From the IMG/VR virus record IMGVR_UViG_3300038619_000072, positions 1-38,368 of that record: a DNA stretch of 38,368 nucleotides; one strand, given 5' to 3'. Both the position numbers and the translations under genes were made by a program. The notes beneath the pieces are model-generated. The model worked only from the letters and a program-made list of their open reading frames with translations. It was not told the DNA's origin and searched no databases. Shown here piece by piece: positions 1 through 6,444 of the stretch. The stretch comes from a virus. Each line of letters begins with the position of its first letter. The first letter of the stretch is position 1.

Positions 1-2
1 CG

Positions 3-698
3 CCAATAGAGCCTAAGTCCAGCGTTTTCAACGAAGCTGCGGATGTAAGCCTTAAAGAGAAGACAGTCCCTTCGTCGTCGTCTGGTGGTAATGCTACAGA
101 CAGCGCGACGACGACGACGCAGCCGATCTCCACTCCCCAAACCCCAGACACGGGAGAAAGACCCGACTCCCAAACTCCAGTGACCACCGAAGCCGCCCCA
201 GAGCTTCAGACTCCGCAGAGCATGACCGATGTGGAGTTCCACCAAGCGCTATCGGTGGCCTTCCGGTCTGCCGGCAAACCGGTTCCTACGCTGGGTCAGT
301 CGAGCATTTGCTACGTGGACGTCGGTTCGCCGGCCGCCCGCGGGTTCATTGAGTGGCTGGAAACGCCTTACCGGCCGGGCGAGCGTCTCCTGCCCCCCAA
401 ACTGGCCGCCGCGCAGCATCCAGGCATCCTGAAGTCGCTGCCAGGGGAGTACAAATCGTGGTGCGCGGCTGAACCGCCGCCGGCGCAAGTGCCACCGCCC
501 CCAACGGTCGAAGATTTGCGCGCAAGGGAGGAATACTACGAGAGGCACAGCCAACAGCAGGCCGAGTGGCTGCATCTATTGGAGCACCCGGAGGACTGTC
601 CACACTGCCATGGAACCGGAGAGATAGAACTCGTGGATTATCCGGGTCGTAAATTCAAATGCGGGTGTCCCACAGGCACCCCGGAAGGTCACCGATGA
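3..698 (+). CDS. Zinc-ribbon protein, 5' end cut by window edge
   Basis: The frame is open from base 3 with no stop, so the gene probably starts upstream of the window; a GTG at 180 is an internal alternative but has no clear ribosome site. The visible protein begins with a Ser/Thr/Pro-rich stretch that looks like a disordered linker (about 60 residues before the GTG). A folded part follows, with GFIEWLETPYRPGERL, and the C-terminus carries a CPHCHGTG...CGCP cluster. CxxCxGxG is the DnaJ-type zinc-ribbon signature and may bind one zinc. A long linker followed by a small zinc module would suit the tail of a replication or DNA-binding protein, but the N-terminus is missing and no family is recognised. 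It overlaps the next gene by 3 nt (ATGA), and that gene encodes the same type of cluster, so the two are probably co-translated and functionally related. Confidence 0.75.
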   Translation, partial: PIEPKSSVFNEAADVSLKEKTVPSSSSGGNATDSATTTTQPISTPQTPDTGERPDSQTPVTTEAAPELQTPQSMTDVEFHQALSVAFRSAGKPVPTLGQSSICYVDVGSPAARGFIEWLETPYRPGERLLPPKLAAAQHPGILKSLPGEYKSWCAAEPPPAQVPPPPTVEDLRAREEYYERHSQQQAEWLHLLEHPEDCPHCHGTGEIELVDYPGRKFKCGCPTGTPEGHR

Positions 699-1102
699 GC
701 CCGAACCCTGTACTGAATTGCCCGAGGTGCAATGGCATGGGAGTCGCAAATGTCCCGCTAGGAACGCCCGTGCGGAACCTCGAGTTCAAAAGCGCTCTGG
801 TGCTGCTAAACGCAGGCGCCCGCTTATGCGACTGCGTTGCCGGCGAAGTTTGGGCCGTCGCCTTTCTGGAGGGACCGTCGAGCGATGAACTGTGGCGCCA
901 ATTGGAGTACGCTGCCAGGGAAACACAGATCAAAACAGGCGCAAAGCAACGGCTCGACGTGGATTCCTTGAGGTTCCACTACAGGCAACGCAGCGAACTG
1001 CGACGGCAGCCGAATCGCTGCCGGAACTGCCATGGTACAGGCACGATCGATTTTCTGGGCATGAGCCGAAAATGCGGCTGTCCCGCGGGTGGAACCCCCT
1101 GA
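695..1102 (+). CDS. Double zinc-ribbon small protein
   Basis: This 135-residue protein starts at the ATG that overlaps the previous stop (ATGA at 695-698); an upstream ATG at 659 lies inside the previous gene and is less likely. It has two DnaJ-like half zinc ribbons: near the N-terminus CPRCNGMG with a later CDC, and at the C-terminus CRNCHGTG with CGCP. The middle is a charged, probably helical stretch (about residues 50-110). CxxCxGxG modules bind zinc and usually mediate protein or nucleic-acid contacts. No enzyme motif is present. The C-terminal ribbon resembles that of the preceding gene, including the ending CGCPxGTP, which suggests duplication of a module. Specific function unknown. 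Confidence 0.8.
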   Translation: MSPNPVLNCPRCNGMGVANVPLGTPVRNLEFKSALVLLNAGARLCDCVAGEVWAVAFLEGPSSDELWRQLEYAARETQIKTGAKQRLDVDSLRFHYRQRSELRRQPNRCRNCHGTGTIDFLGMSRKCGCPAGGTP

Positions 1103-1105
1103 AGC

Positions 1106-1426
1106 ATGATCTCCCGCCGCGAAGCCAACCTCGACCGGAACGTCCTGCGCACGCTGGTGGACCCTGAGTACATCATGCAGCGCCGCCAGGCCTGGCAGCG
1201 GTGTGTCGAACTGGACGCCGAAGCAGCCATCCAGGCAGCCCAACGCGCCCAGGAAGAGCACGGCTGGTGGACTGGAGAGCGGGAGAGGCAGTTAGTGGCG
1301 GAAGCCGAAGCCGAACGCGATCGCCGGCGCGCCGTCCGATACGAGGAGCAACTGGCCGGCTTGCGAAAGCCGGTACAGAGCGAGGCGGCAGCATCAAACG
1401 ATACCGGCATACGGAGGGTCAAGTGA
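1106..1426 (+). CDS. Small charged helical protein, unknown function
   Basis: A 106-residue protein rich in Glu, Arg and Ala starts with ATG 3 nt after the previous stop. Residues about 25-90 are expected to form long amphipathic helices or a coiled coil (many QRAQEE- and EAEAERDRR-like runs). No cysteine clusters, membrane segment or signal peptide is visible, and I do not recognise a family. Its stop is shared with the GTG start of the following gene (GTGA at 1423-1426), so it belongs to the same rightward operon of small genes. Confidence 0.65.
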   Translation: MISRREANLDRNVLRTLVDPEYIMQRRQAWQRCVELDAEAAIQAAQRAQEEHGWWTGERERQLVAEAEAERDRRRAVRYEEQLAGLRKPVQSEAAASNDTGIRRVK

Positions 1427-1641
1427 GTCCCTCATCCATGTTCGCCGCGCTCGACGAGCTGGCCGCCGCTGGGGTGCTCGAATACCGCGCGGATGACGCT
1501 GGCCACCTCTCTACCCAGCTATTGCGCCAGCCGTCCGCCGAGGAGCTGCTCGGGATGTCCCACCTGGCCGCGCGGGTGTGGCTTACCTTATGCCGCATGC
1601 AGAGGGATCTCGAGATGCTGGCCCAAGCCGAGAGGAACTGA
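1423..1641 (+). CDS. Small hypothetical protein (72 aa)
   Basis: The start is a GTG at 1423 overlapping the previous TGA. A good ribosome site, GGAGGG at 1412-1417, supports it over the longer frame opening near 1201, which runs through the previous gene. The product is Leu/Ala-rich and mostly helical, with no cysteine cluster and one Cys near the end (WLTLCRMQRDLEML). The sequence FAALDELAAAGVLEYR suggests a small winged-helix-like or helical fold, but this is weak. Function unknown. Confidence 0.6.
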   Translation: MSPSSMFAALDELAAAGVLEYRADDAGHLSTQLLRQPSAEELLGMSHLAARVWLTLCRMQRDLEMLAQAERN

Positions 1642-1642
1642 C

Positions 1643-1939
1643 ATGCCAAACCATGACGACGCCAACGACTACGCCTCCCTGCCTGCTCTGAGGGTGATGC
1701 GCGAGCCGCGCCGGGTGATGCGCGAGCCGCGCGGGCATCCAGGATGCCGGTACTATGGCAACAGCAATCTCATCCTGCTTCGCACCGGTAAACTGGTATC
1801 CACGGGCGGCAACGAATGCGCCCTGATCCACACCTCGCTTGCGCCATGCCAGATGGAGATGGCTAAGATGAACCCTGATGAAGCGTTCTGTCCGCACGCC
1901 ATCGCGGAGCTCGGCTCGCGTCCGTTGAGGAAATCATGA
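1643..1939 (+). CDS. Small Cys-containing protein with VMREPR duplication
   Basis: This 98-residue product starts at ATG 1643, one base after the previous TGA. Near residues 17-29 the hexapeptide VMREPR occurs twice, encoded by a 21-bp tandem duplication. Four cysteines (in GCRYY, NECAL, APCQM and AFCPH) are spread over the C-terminal half and could bind a metal or form a small beta fold. The composition resembles the neighbouring small genes. The stop overlaps the next ATG (ATGA at 1936). Function unknown. Confidence 0.65.
   Translation: MPNHDDANDYASLPALRVMREPRRVMREPRGHPGCRYYGNSNLILLRTGKLVSTGGNECALIHTSLAPCQMEMAKMNPDEAFCPHAIAELGSRPLRKS
1692..1732 (+). repeat. 21-bp tandem duplication
   Basis: GGGTGATGCGCGAGCCGCGC occurs at 1692-1711 and identically at 1713-1732 (period 21 bp, two copies). 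It stays in frame inside the 1643-1939 gene and duplicates seven codons, so it is a recent in-frame slip or duplication. Confidence 0.9.
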
Positions 1940-2169
1940 TTACCCGGACGCCGGCGTGGGCAGTGGGAATGCGGAAACTCGAACCGGGCGTCTACCTCAA
2001 CGGCACCGAGTTGCATCTCAGTTCCACGGAATTGTGCGCGGCAGCCGGTGTGCCGCTGACGCCGGAAAATGCCGTCAGACTCGAAAGAGCGGTCATTGCC
2101 CGGCTCGGCAAGCCAATACCGGAGCCGCATGTCTTCGATGAACAACCCAGCGGGACTGTGAAGCCATGA
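1936..2169 (+). CDS. Small hypothetical protein (77 aa)
   Basis: The start ATG overlaps the upstream TGA (ATGA), and the stop overlaps the next ATG in the same way, which strongly supports translation. The protein has an N-terminal beta-like segment (LEPGVYLNGTELHLSS) followed by a helix with TPENAVRLERAVIARLGK. No cysteine cluster or membrane segment is seen. No family is recognised. Confidence 0.65.
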   Translation: MITRTPAWAVGMRKLEPGVYLNGTELHLSSTELCAAAGVPLTPENAVRLERAVIARLGKPIPEPHVFDEQPSGTVKP

Positions 2170-2489
2170 CGACCAGCACCGACGTCTGCGGCTGGTGCGA
2201 TGAAGAAATCGCCCCAGGAGAACGGTCGCCGGCATCCTGCCAGCCCATGCACATTGAGTGCCTGTTCCGCGCGGTCTGTGGATCTCTGGCGCATCAACAG
2301 CATCGATGCAGTTGCTATGTGCCTGGATCGACCGAGGGGAATCCTGAAGGCATGACCAGGCGCGAGGCCGCCGCGGCTGCATTGGCTTACCGAGTGGAGC
2401 AGGAAGAGGCTGAGGAACACATGCAGGAGCGGATGCGCCGCCGTCGTCGTGGTGCGCTGGCTCCTCGACCATGCCGCCCGCATTCCTGA
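2166..2489 (+). CDS. Treble-clef/RING-like zinc protein
   Basis: Two Cys/His pairs in the first half (CGWCDEEI, then C-x3-H-x2-C with CQPMHIEC), followed by another CGS...HRCSC group, fit a small treble-clef or RING-like zinc site. Similar tiny proteins with CxxC...HxxC clusters are common in phage early regions and are usually thought to bind nucleic acid or protein partners. The C-terminal part (residues about 65-100) is a charged helix ending in an Arg-rich stretch (RMRRRRRG) suited to nucleic-acid contact. Its start overlaps the previous gene by ATGA. The zinc site is read from the motif; the role is inferred. Confidence 0.7.
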   Translation: MTTSTDVCGWCDEEIAPGERSPASCQPMHIECLFRAVCGSLAHQQHRCSCYVPGSTEGNPEGMTRREAAAAALAYRVEQEEAEEHMQERMRRRRRGALAPRPCRPHS

Positions 2490-2534
2490 GATCTTCCGCT
2501 CCTTGAGGCTACCATCCAAGCGGAGGCAACATCC

Positions 2535-2798
2535 ATGACCCCAACCCTGCCATCCCTGGCAGACGCAATTACCGCAGTTCAAAAATCGCAGGCAGCCTAC
2601 AAAGCCGCCGTCGCCGAAACCAACACCGACCAGTCAACCCAGACCACCAACGCCGCTGCCGCCGCCGCCCAGGCGACCACGGATGCCGCCGCCGTGGCTG
2701 CGGACATCACCCAGCAGGATGCGGCTGCGGTACAGGCCGATGCGGACCTCGATACGCTCATCGCCGTGGCGCAGGCCGCCGTAGTCCCGACCAGTTAA
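2535..2798 (+). CDS. Ala/Thr-rich small protein
   Basis: An 87-residue protein consists almost only of Ala, Thr, Asp, Gln and Val, predicted as one long helix or helical hairpin. A GGAGG at 2521-2525 lies 9 nt before the ATG, so initiation is well supported. No Cys, Trp or membrane segment is present. Low-complexity helical proteins of this kind occur in many phages without known function. It ends the first overlapping gene chain. Confidence 0.65.
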   Translation: MTPTLPSLADAITAVQKSQAAYKAAVAETNTDQSTQTTNAAAAAAQATTDAAAVAADITQQDAAAVQADADLDTLIAVAQAAVVPTS

Positions 2799-3108
2799 GC
2801 CCGTGGACCCGATCGCGGCCGGGCCGTCTGCGGTCTCTTCACAAGCGCCGCGCGGACATGAAGACCACGTCCTCCAACAGGGTTTTGTGTATTCCATCGG
2901 GCTGACAAGTACTATTTGTAACGTTTCGGCTTTGAACATCACTATCATAGTTCCGAGTGTTGTCGAACCGACGTGCCTGGCGATCCCCGCCTCGGCGCGT
3001 TTGGGTCTGTCCACCGCTCGACAGGCCGAGGCGTTGTCTGTTTGCGATTCGAAGTGAAAGCCGGGCAGCTTTTTTGGCCCAACCCTTGACGACTTTCCGC
3101 TATAGGAG
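2799..3108. other. Intergenic stretch, no gene supported
   Basis: About 310 bases separate the Ala-rich gene from the next good ribosome site. A frame from a GTG at 2803 to 3057 (84 codons) exists, but it lacks a ribosome site, has unlike composition and resembles no protein. The middle (about 2880-2960) is visibly more AT-rich than its surroundings, as expected for a promoter or control region, but I could not place a convincing -35/-10 pair. Confidence 0.5.
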
Positions 3109-3120
3109 ATGAGGACCACG

Positions 3121-3189
3121 ATGAGAAACGAATTTCATATTTTGCGGTATATCGGCCTGTTGCTCGTGCTCATCCTCTACGGGCTGTGA
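3121..3189 (+). CDS. 22-residue single-span membrane peptide
   Basis: ATG at 3121 is preceded by a TAGGAGATGAGGA ribosome region. The peptide has a short polar start (MRNEFHILRY) and then one hydrophobic span, IGLLLVLILYGL. An in-frame ATG at 3109 is an alternative start. Such tiny membrane peptides are known in phages (for example regulators of lysis or of host membrane proteins), but nothing here identifies which. Confidence is moderate because of the length. Confidence 0.45.
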   Translation: MRNEFHILRYIGLLLVLILYGL

Positions 3190-3234
3190 GAGATTCGGCT
3201 CGCCGTGGCCACCTATCCGGCAGGAGACTCCCTC

Positions 3235-3489
3235 ATGAAGACGTTTTTCCGCGTAGGCTCGCGCTTGATCAACACCGCACCGGGAAGCATCACCGATGTG
3301 GATCTGTACGCCCCCGATCCCAACCACCCCGACACGCCAGGGGTGCGCATCAACTGGGGGGTGGAATATGCGGTCACTTTGTCGGGGCAAGACGCCAAGG
3401 AGTTCCGCGGCGGCTGCGAGGCGCTGGTGCTCGCCGATATCGGCTCGCTGAAAACCATGGCGGCCGGTTCGGGGCCCGGGTCGCATTAG
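3235..3489 (+). CDS. Small hypothetical protein (84 aa)
   Basis: The chosen start is ATG 3235, with AGGAG at 3222-3226 at good spacing; a GTG at 3205 in the same frame is weaker. The product opens MKTFFRVGSRLINTA and continues as an alternating beta-strand pattern (ITDVDLYAPDP, VEYAVTLSG) with one Cys. It looks like a compact soluble beta protein; no family is recognised. It stops with TAG, one of three genes in this window that do, which shows that TAG is an ordinary stop here. Confidence 0.6.
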   Translation: MKTFFRVGSRLINTAPGSITDVDLYAPDPNHPDTPGVRINWGVEYAVTLSGQDAKEFRGGCEALVLADIGSLKTMAAGSGPGSH

Positions 3490-3633
3490 AGTTCGCCGTC
3501 CGGCTTGCCCAGGCCGGAATCCGGCGGCGCATGTCGAGGCGTGGTCCCGTGTGAATTTGTCTGCTCCCTCCCGCGCGGGGCCGCGCTCCATGCGTTTCTG
3601 CATTGATCGGCTTACGATGAGGCACGCGCCCTA

Positions 3634-3774
3634 ATGACCATGATCTACGTGCGCGCCGACCTGGCCGTGCTGTTCGCCGCGGTGCCTTGGATCGCCGTGC
3701 TGGCGGCGGTACTGTGCCGGGATGCCCTCAGGCGGCGCCGCGAGCGTCAGAGGCGCTGGCACATCCCGGAGTGA
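3634..3774 (+). CDS. Small single-span membrane protein (46 aa)
   Basis: From ATG 3634 the peptide has a hydrophobic span of about 20 residues (LAVLFAAVPWIAVLAAVLC) and then a strongly basic tail (RRRRERQRRW), so it should sit in the inner membrane with the tail in the cytoplasm. The ribosome site is weak. A 27-codon frame from GTG 3551 ends with its TAA overlapping this ATG, so coupling is possible. It lies next to the end of the small-gene operon. A holin or holin-inhibitor role cannot be shown. Confidence 0.4.
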   Translation: MTMIYVRADLAVLFAAVPWIAVLAAVLCRDALRRRRERQRRWHIPE

Positions 3775-3917
3775 AGTTTCCGGGGGGTGGCTTGGGCGCG
3801 CTCTTTCGTGCGCTTTGCCGGCCGCCGCGCGGCGTTTCCCGACCGCTCGAGGTGGGCGAGCTACGCCAGCTTCCTGCAACAATCGACCGCATGCCGCAGA
3901 GGAAACCAGCCCCCTAA
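3771..3917 (+). CDS. Small hypothetical protein (48 aa)
   Basis: GTG 3771 overlaps the preceding TGA (GTGA), the linkage style used throughout this region. The product is 48 residues, rich in Gly, Arg and Pro, with no recognised domain. The TAA overlaps by 4 nt the end of the convergent recombinase gene. The only support is the overlap and an open frame, so it may be non-coding. Confidence 0.3.
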   Translation: MKFPGGGLGALFRALCRPPRGVSRPLEVGELRQLPATIDRMPQRKPAP

Positions 3918-4579
3918 CGCCGTTTCGTTTGCAACACTTTCGCGCCTGATTTTCGAGGGGATTGTTGCAGGGCCTTTTTGCGGGGCTTTGCGAGCTTCTC
4001 GAGCTTGTGGACCGCGTTCCGGATCGACGACTGGCACACCCCGTATTTCTTCTCGAGAGCGGACCAGCTCATGCCCGCTTTGCGGTCCTCATAGACACGG
4101 CCGCGCGGGAAGACACTCCAAGGGCGCCCCAGGATTTTTCCCTTGGCGCGCGCCGTCGCCAGGCCGGCTTTGGTGCGCTCCGAGATCCGGATGCGCTCCT
4201 GCTCCGCGATCCAGGCGAAGATGGCGATGACTAGCTCGCCCACCGGACCGGTGGTGCGGAAGTAGGGCTCGGTGTACGACTCGATCTCCACCCCATACCC
4301 GCGCAGCATCTTGATATGCTCGAAGGTCTTCGAGACGCCCTCGCGGGATAGCCGGTCCAGGGACCAGATCAGCACCACCTGGAACTCGCGCCGGCTGGCG
4401 GCCGCGAACATGGCCTGCAGGTGCGCCCGGCCGGCCGAGGCCTTGCCGCTCTCGTGGTCCACGTATTCGACCAGCTCCCAGTCGCGCTCGCCGGCATAAC
4501 GACGAAGCTGGGCAAGCTGGTTCAGGACGTCCTGGCCTTTATCTTTGGTCGAGACGCGCGCGTAAATCGCCGCCTTCAT
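3914..4579 (-). CDS. Serine recombinase (resolvase/invertase family)
   Basis: This 221-residue protein begins with the catalytic signature of small serine recombinases, IYARVSTKDKGQ, with nucleophile Ser10 and Arg8. WSLDRLSREG at 72-81 supplies the conserved Asp75/Arg76 and Arg79. A long helix with AEQERIRISERTKAGL (125-140) is the dimer helix, and the GKILGRP motif leads into a C-terminal HTH domain (about 163-195) with SSIRNAVHKL. A basic tail follows. The family cuts and rejoins DNA at short paired sites through a phosphoserine link; members act as resolvases, invertases or transposon enzymes, and larger ones as integrases. It is the last gene of the leftward 6,307-3,914 operon, 28 nt after the HNH gene. 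It could invert or resolve a phage segment or be cargo. No clear crossover-site pair was found next to it. Confidence 0.93.
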   Translation of the reverse strand: MKAAIYARVSTKDKGQDVLNQLAQLRRYAGERDWELVEYVDHESGKASAGRAHLQAMFAAASRREFQVVLIWSLDRLSREGVSKTFEHIKMLRGYGVEIESYTEPYFRTTGPVGELVIAIFAWIAEQERIRISERTKAGLATARAKGKILGRPWSVFPRGRVYEDRKAGMSWSALEKKYGVCQSSIRNAVHKLEKLAKPRKKALQQSPRKSGAKVLQTKRR

Positions 4580-4607
4580 GCTTTCAAGTGTAGACTGGTG
4601 GAGTCGA

Positions 4608-5024
4608 TTAGGGTACGATTACAACCTGAAGGGGGGTGCGGGAGGCCTGCCGCCGCGCGCGTTCCCTGAACCATAGCCCCGTCAGTCTCCGGACCAGCTC
4701 GTCGATGTCGAGCGAATGCCGGCATTCGAATTCCAGGTAGCCGAGGACATGGTAAGACGCTGGGCCTGCCGTGTGGCAGTCGTGGCACAGAGGCACGCAA
4801 CTGTAGTCGGAAGCCTTCTGCGCCATCCCGCTTCCGAGTCCGGTGTGTGCCGCTTCTCCGGCCGGCTCGAGTCCACAGACGGCGCAGGGCAGGGACCGGA
4901 TCCACATGCGGTAGCGCCAATTTCTCGCCGGACCGGCACGTTCTCGCCGTGGTGGTTTGCGGGGGATCTCTATGCCATGGACTTCCTTCATGAGCCAGCG
5001 TTGAAGCTGGTGGGTGTTCCTCAT
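4608..5024 (-). CDS. HNH-type nuclease-like protein (Ref/DUF968-like)
   Basis: The start is the ATG overlapping the upstream stop (ATGA at 5021-5024), giving 138 residues; the longer open frame upstream lies in the previous gene. The core shows CAVCG, then a His of the EAAHTG type, then VPLCHDCH, followed by YHVLGYLEFECRHSLDI. This spacing of CxxC, AH and CxxCH is that of HNH/treble-clef nucleases, closest in feel to the phage Ref/DUF968 group of DNA-processing nucleases. It would be a metal-dependent DNA nuclease used in recombination or DNA processing. A basic N-terminus (KPPRRERAGPARNWR) suits DNA binding. The family assignment is from motif memory and has not been checked by search. Confidence 0.7.
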   Translation of the reverse strand: MRNTHQLQRWLMKEVHGIEIPRKPPRRERAGPARNWRYRMWIRSLPCAVCGLEPAGEAAHTGLGSGMAQKASDYSCVPLCHDCHTAGPASYHVLGYLEFECRHSLDIDELVRRLTGLWFRERARRQASRTPLQVVIVP

Positions 5025-5461
5025 TGCTTGGCCGTGGCTGGGGTAGCGGCTGGCGTCCCCGTCGCCGCGGCGTATTTTCGGAACACGAGGATGTGCTCTT
5101 GGATCTCCGCCTCGGGTGTCCCCTGTAGACGTTGCCGGCAAATCACCAGAGCAAACCCGATCGGGATCTGCAGGTTTTCCGGCGTGTCGTAGAACCGATC
5201 CAGCGCCTTGCCAACCTCACCATTCGTCATCGAGAATGGATATGAGTTTTCCACGGTCACAGCCTCGTGAATGTATTTGGCGTGTGCTAAGCCGCCGCTG
5301 AACCCCATCAAAAAACTCATCTTCCCTTCCATCGTTGCCGCGTTCCAAAACCGGCCGTTCACTTGGCCGTCCGAGTGTACCTGCTCCCACCAGGACTCCT
5401 CGGCCGCCAAGTGCATCGTGGCCGCGAAGCACACCACCGTCAAAAGCAGAAATCGTCTCAT
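5021..5461 (-). CDS. Exported protein with signal peptide, unknown function
   Basis: The 146-residue protein starts MRRFLLLTVVCFAATMHLAA, a classic signal peptide with probable cleavage before EESWW. The mature part is about 125 residues, with GRFWNAATMEGKMSFLMGF and ALDRFYDTPENLQIP; the size and helix pattern recall periplasmic immunity-like proteins of the Rap1a/Tai type, but this is only a resemblance. It ends in an Ala/Thr/Pro-rich tail. Both ends overlap neighbours by ATGA, so it is a true member of the leftward operon. An exported protein next to an HNH nuclease and a recombinase could modify the infected cell envelope, for example superinfection exclusion; this is inference. Confidence 0.75.
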   Translation of the reverse strand: MRRFLLLTVVCFAATMHLAAEESWWEQVHSDGQVNGRFWNAATMEGKMSFLMGFSGGLAHAKYIHEAVTVENSYPFSMTNGEVGKALDRFYDTPENLQIPIGFALVICRQRLQGTPEAEIQEHILVFRKYAAATGTPAATPATAKQ

Positions 5462-5829
5462 CGTTTGCCTCCGTCCCTCTTATCGGCCATGGATCCCGGA
5501 ATTGCCGGCACGATGAAAGTCCCATCCTTCTGCTGGCCCATCCGTAGAGGCGCCCGGTACACCCGCCAGCGCGCCGAAGCCGCATAGCGGTCGCCATGCC
5601 CCTGGAAGGTCTCCAGGCAGATCAGGATCGGCTCCCCGGCGTCGATGCCCAGCCTGGCCAGCTCGCGCACCAGTTCTTCGGCCGAAGGTTCCGGCAGGTA
5701 GAAGCGCCGGCCGCCATCCGCCAGAAAAATGCGCTCGGCCTGTTTGCCGGGACGGATGAAGCGCGCGCCCGTGACGGTCTCCAGAATCAGGTCGATGGGC
5801 ACGTTGCGGGAAAAGCGGATGGTGGTCAC
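5458..5829 (-). CDS. Hypothetical protein (123 aa)
   Basis: The GTG start at 5829 overlaps the previous TGA (GTGA), and the stop overlaps the next ATG. The frame is open further upstream to 6090, but that part runs through the two preceding genes. The product has an alpha/beta pattern (IRFSRNVPIDLILETV, GARFIRPGKQ, FYLPEPSAEELVRELARLGI) and a polar basic C-terminus. No catalytic motif or family is recognised. It is cytosolic, having no signal or membrane span. Confidence 0.7.
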   Translation of the reverse strand: MTTIRFSRNVPIDLILETVTGARFIRPGKQAERIFLADGGRRFYLPEPSAEELVRELARLGIDAGEPILICLETFQGHGDRYAASARWRVYRAPLRMGQQKDGTFIVPAIPGSMADKRDGGKR

Positions 5830-5987
5830 CTGGAGGCCTCCAGGGGCAGATCGATCTGAGCGGGATCCGGTTCGGCCGAAGGACGCCCGGCGTAATCGCG
5901 CGCGTCGGCGTGCTCGATTTCCCGCAGCTCGCGCAGGCGCTCGGACATGGACTTGGGGCGGTCTGCATCCACTTTGCGTATCCTCAT
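5826..5987 (-). CDS. Small charged protein (53 aa)
   Basis: This short gene sits exactly between two overlaps, ATGA at its start (5984-5987) and GTGA at its end (5826-5829). The product has a basic N-terminus (MRIRKVDADRPKS), a charged helix SERLRELREIEHADARD, and a Pro/Asp-rich tail. It is likely a helical adaptor; function unknown. The double coupling is the main evidence that it is translated. Confidence 0.6.
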   Translation of the reverse strand: MRIRKVDADRPKSMSERLRELREIEHADARDYAGRPSAEPDPAQIDLPLEASR

Positions 5988-6307
5988 GCGACACGCTCCC
6001 GAACAACCGTCGCTGTCTCGCTACGCGGGCGGATGGCCGCTGGGAAGGGGCCGATGCTGGCGCAGTCCTCCGCATCGCCCACCGATCCACAGGCGCGGCA
6101 ATGGTACATTTCGCCCGAGTCGCTGTAGCCCGTCTCCGGGTCCGTCTGCCCGTAGTTGTAAGCGAAATCCAGATCCGCGCTGAGGCAGGCGGGGCACGTC
6201 GTAGAGGTTTCCGGCTCTTCGATGCCAGGATCTTCGCAGAGTTCCTCGGGGCTGAATTCGATGGCGTACATCTCGTCTTCGGTCATCGGCTCTAAGCAGT
6301 GTTCCAT
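5984..6307 (-). CDS. Zinc-ribbon protein, first gene of leftward operon
   Basis: The 107-residue protein has an acidic N-terminus (EEPETSTT) and a zinc ribbon made of CPAC and CRACG about 34 residues apart, with aromatic residues between (FAYNYGQ). The ribbon resembles Lar/ComR-type restriction-alleviation zinc ribbons in outline, but that is not certain. The ATG at 6307 is preferred over an in-frame codon at 6349, because a TTGACT-N18-CATAAT promoter (6343-6314) lies between them and would place transcription start at about this ATG. The message may therefore be nearly leaderless. As the first gene of the operon it may be an early or regulatory protein. Confidence 0.72.
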   Translation of the reverse strand: MEHCLEPMTEDEMYAIEFSPEELCEDPGIEEPETSTTCPACLSADLDFAYNYGQTDPETGYSDSGEMYHCRACGSVGDAEDCASIGPFPAAIRPRSETATVVRERVA

Positions 6308-6313
6308 ACTTCT

Positions 6314-6343
6314 ATTATGCTTGACGGACAGGTATAGAGTCAA
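6314..6343 (-). promoter_or_regulatory. Leftward promoter
   Basis: On the minus strand TTGACT (6343-6338) and CATAAT (6319-6314) are separated by 18 bp. The -35 box coincides with one copy of the CTTGAC repeat. The predicted start falls on or close to the ATG at 6307. Confidence 0.6.
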
Positions 6344-6423
6344 GAACAATCGTGCTTGACGGTAAAGTATTTTTGGGGTACGATAGAGGCGTGGAGCTTA
6401 ACCGTCAAGCCGTGCTTGACCGT
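6319..6423. promoter_or_regulatory. Cluster of five CTTGAC operator-like half-sites
   Basis: Half-sites lie at 6319-6327 (GCTTGACGG), 6339-6344 (inverted, GTCAAG), 6354-6363 (GCTTGACGGT), 6401-6410 (inverted, ACCGTCAAGC) and 6414-6423 (GCTTGACCGT). The last two form an inverted pair with a 3-bp spacer. The third and fifth share CGTGCTTGAC exactly 60 bp apart. Two copies coincide with the -35 boxes of opposed promoters, so a bound protein would block polymerase on both sides. This is the layout of a phage early-switch control region; the binding protein is not identified. Confidence 0.65.
6356..6384 (+). promoter_or_regulatory. Rightward promoter
   Basis: TTGACG (6356-6361), 17-bp spacer, TACGAT (6379-6384). 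It drives the small genes from 6445 with a leader of about 55 nt that contains the inverted half-site pair. A TATAAT at 6430-6435 is a second -10 candidate without a good -35. Confidence 0.6.
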
Positions 6424-6444
6424 TTCGTATATAATGGAACGGCG

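Noticed and set aside
1753-2472. 239-codon minus-strand frame
   Set aside because: Antisense to three coupled small genes with ATGA overlaps; Arg/Pro-rich mirror-frame composition.
2803-3057. Open frame of 84 codons from GTG 2803
   Set aside because: No ribosome site, atypical composition and no recognisable protein features; treated as intergenic.
3914-4579. Recombinase as the phage integrase with att sites next to it
   Set aside because: The protein is the small resolvase size without the long C-terminal domains of serine integrases, and no att-like repeat was found beside it.
5480-5487. GCCGATAA on the minus strand, the -10 consensus of sigma-28 promoters
   Set aside because: It lies inside the coding end of the 5,458-5,829 gene, and no TAAA box is at the required distance; probably chance.
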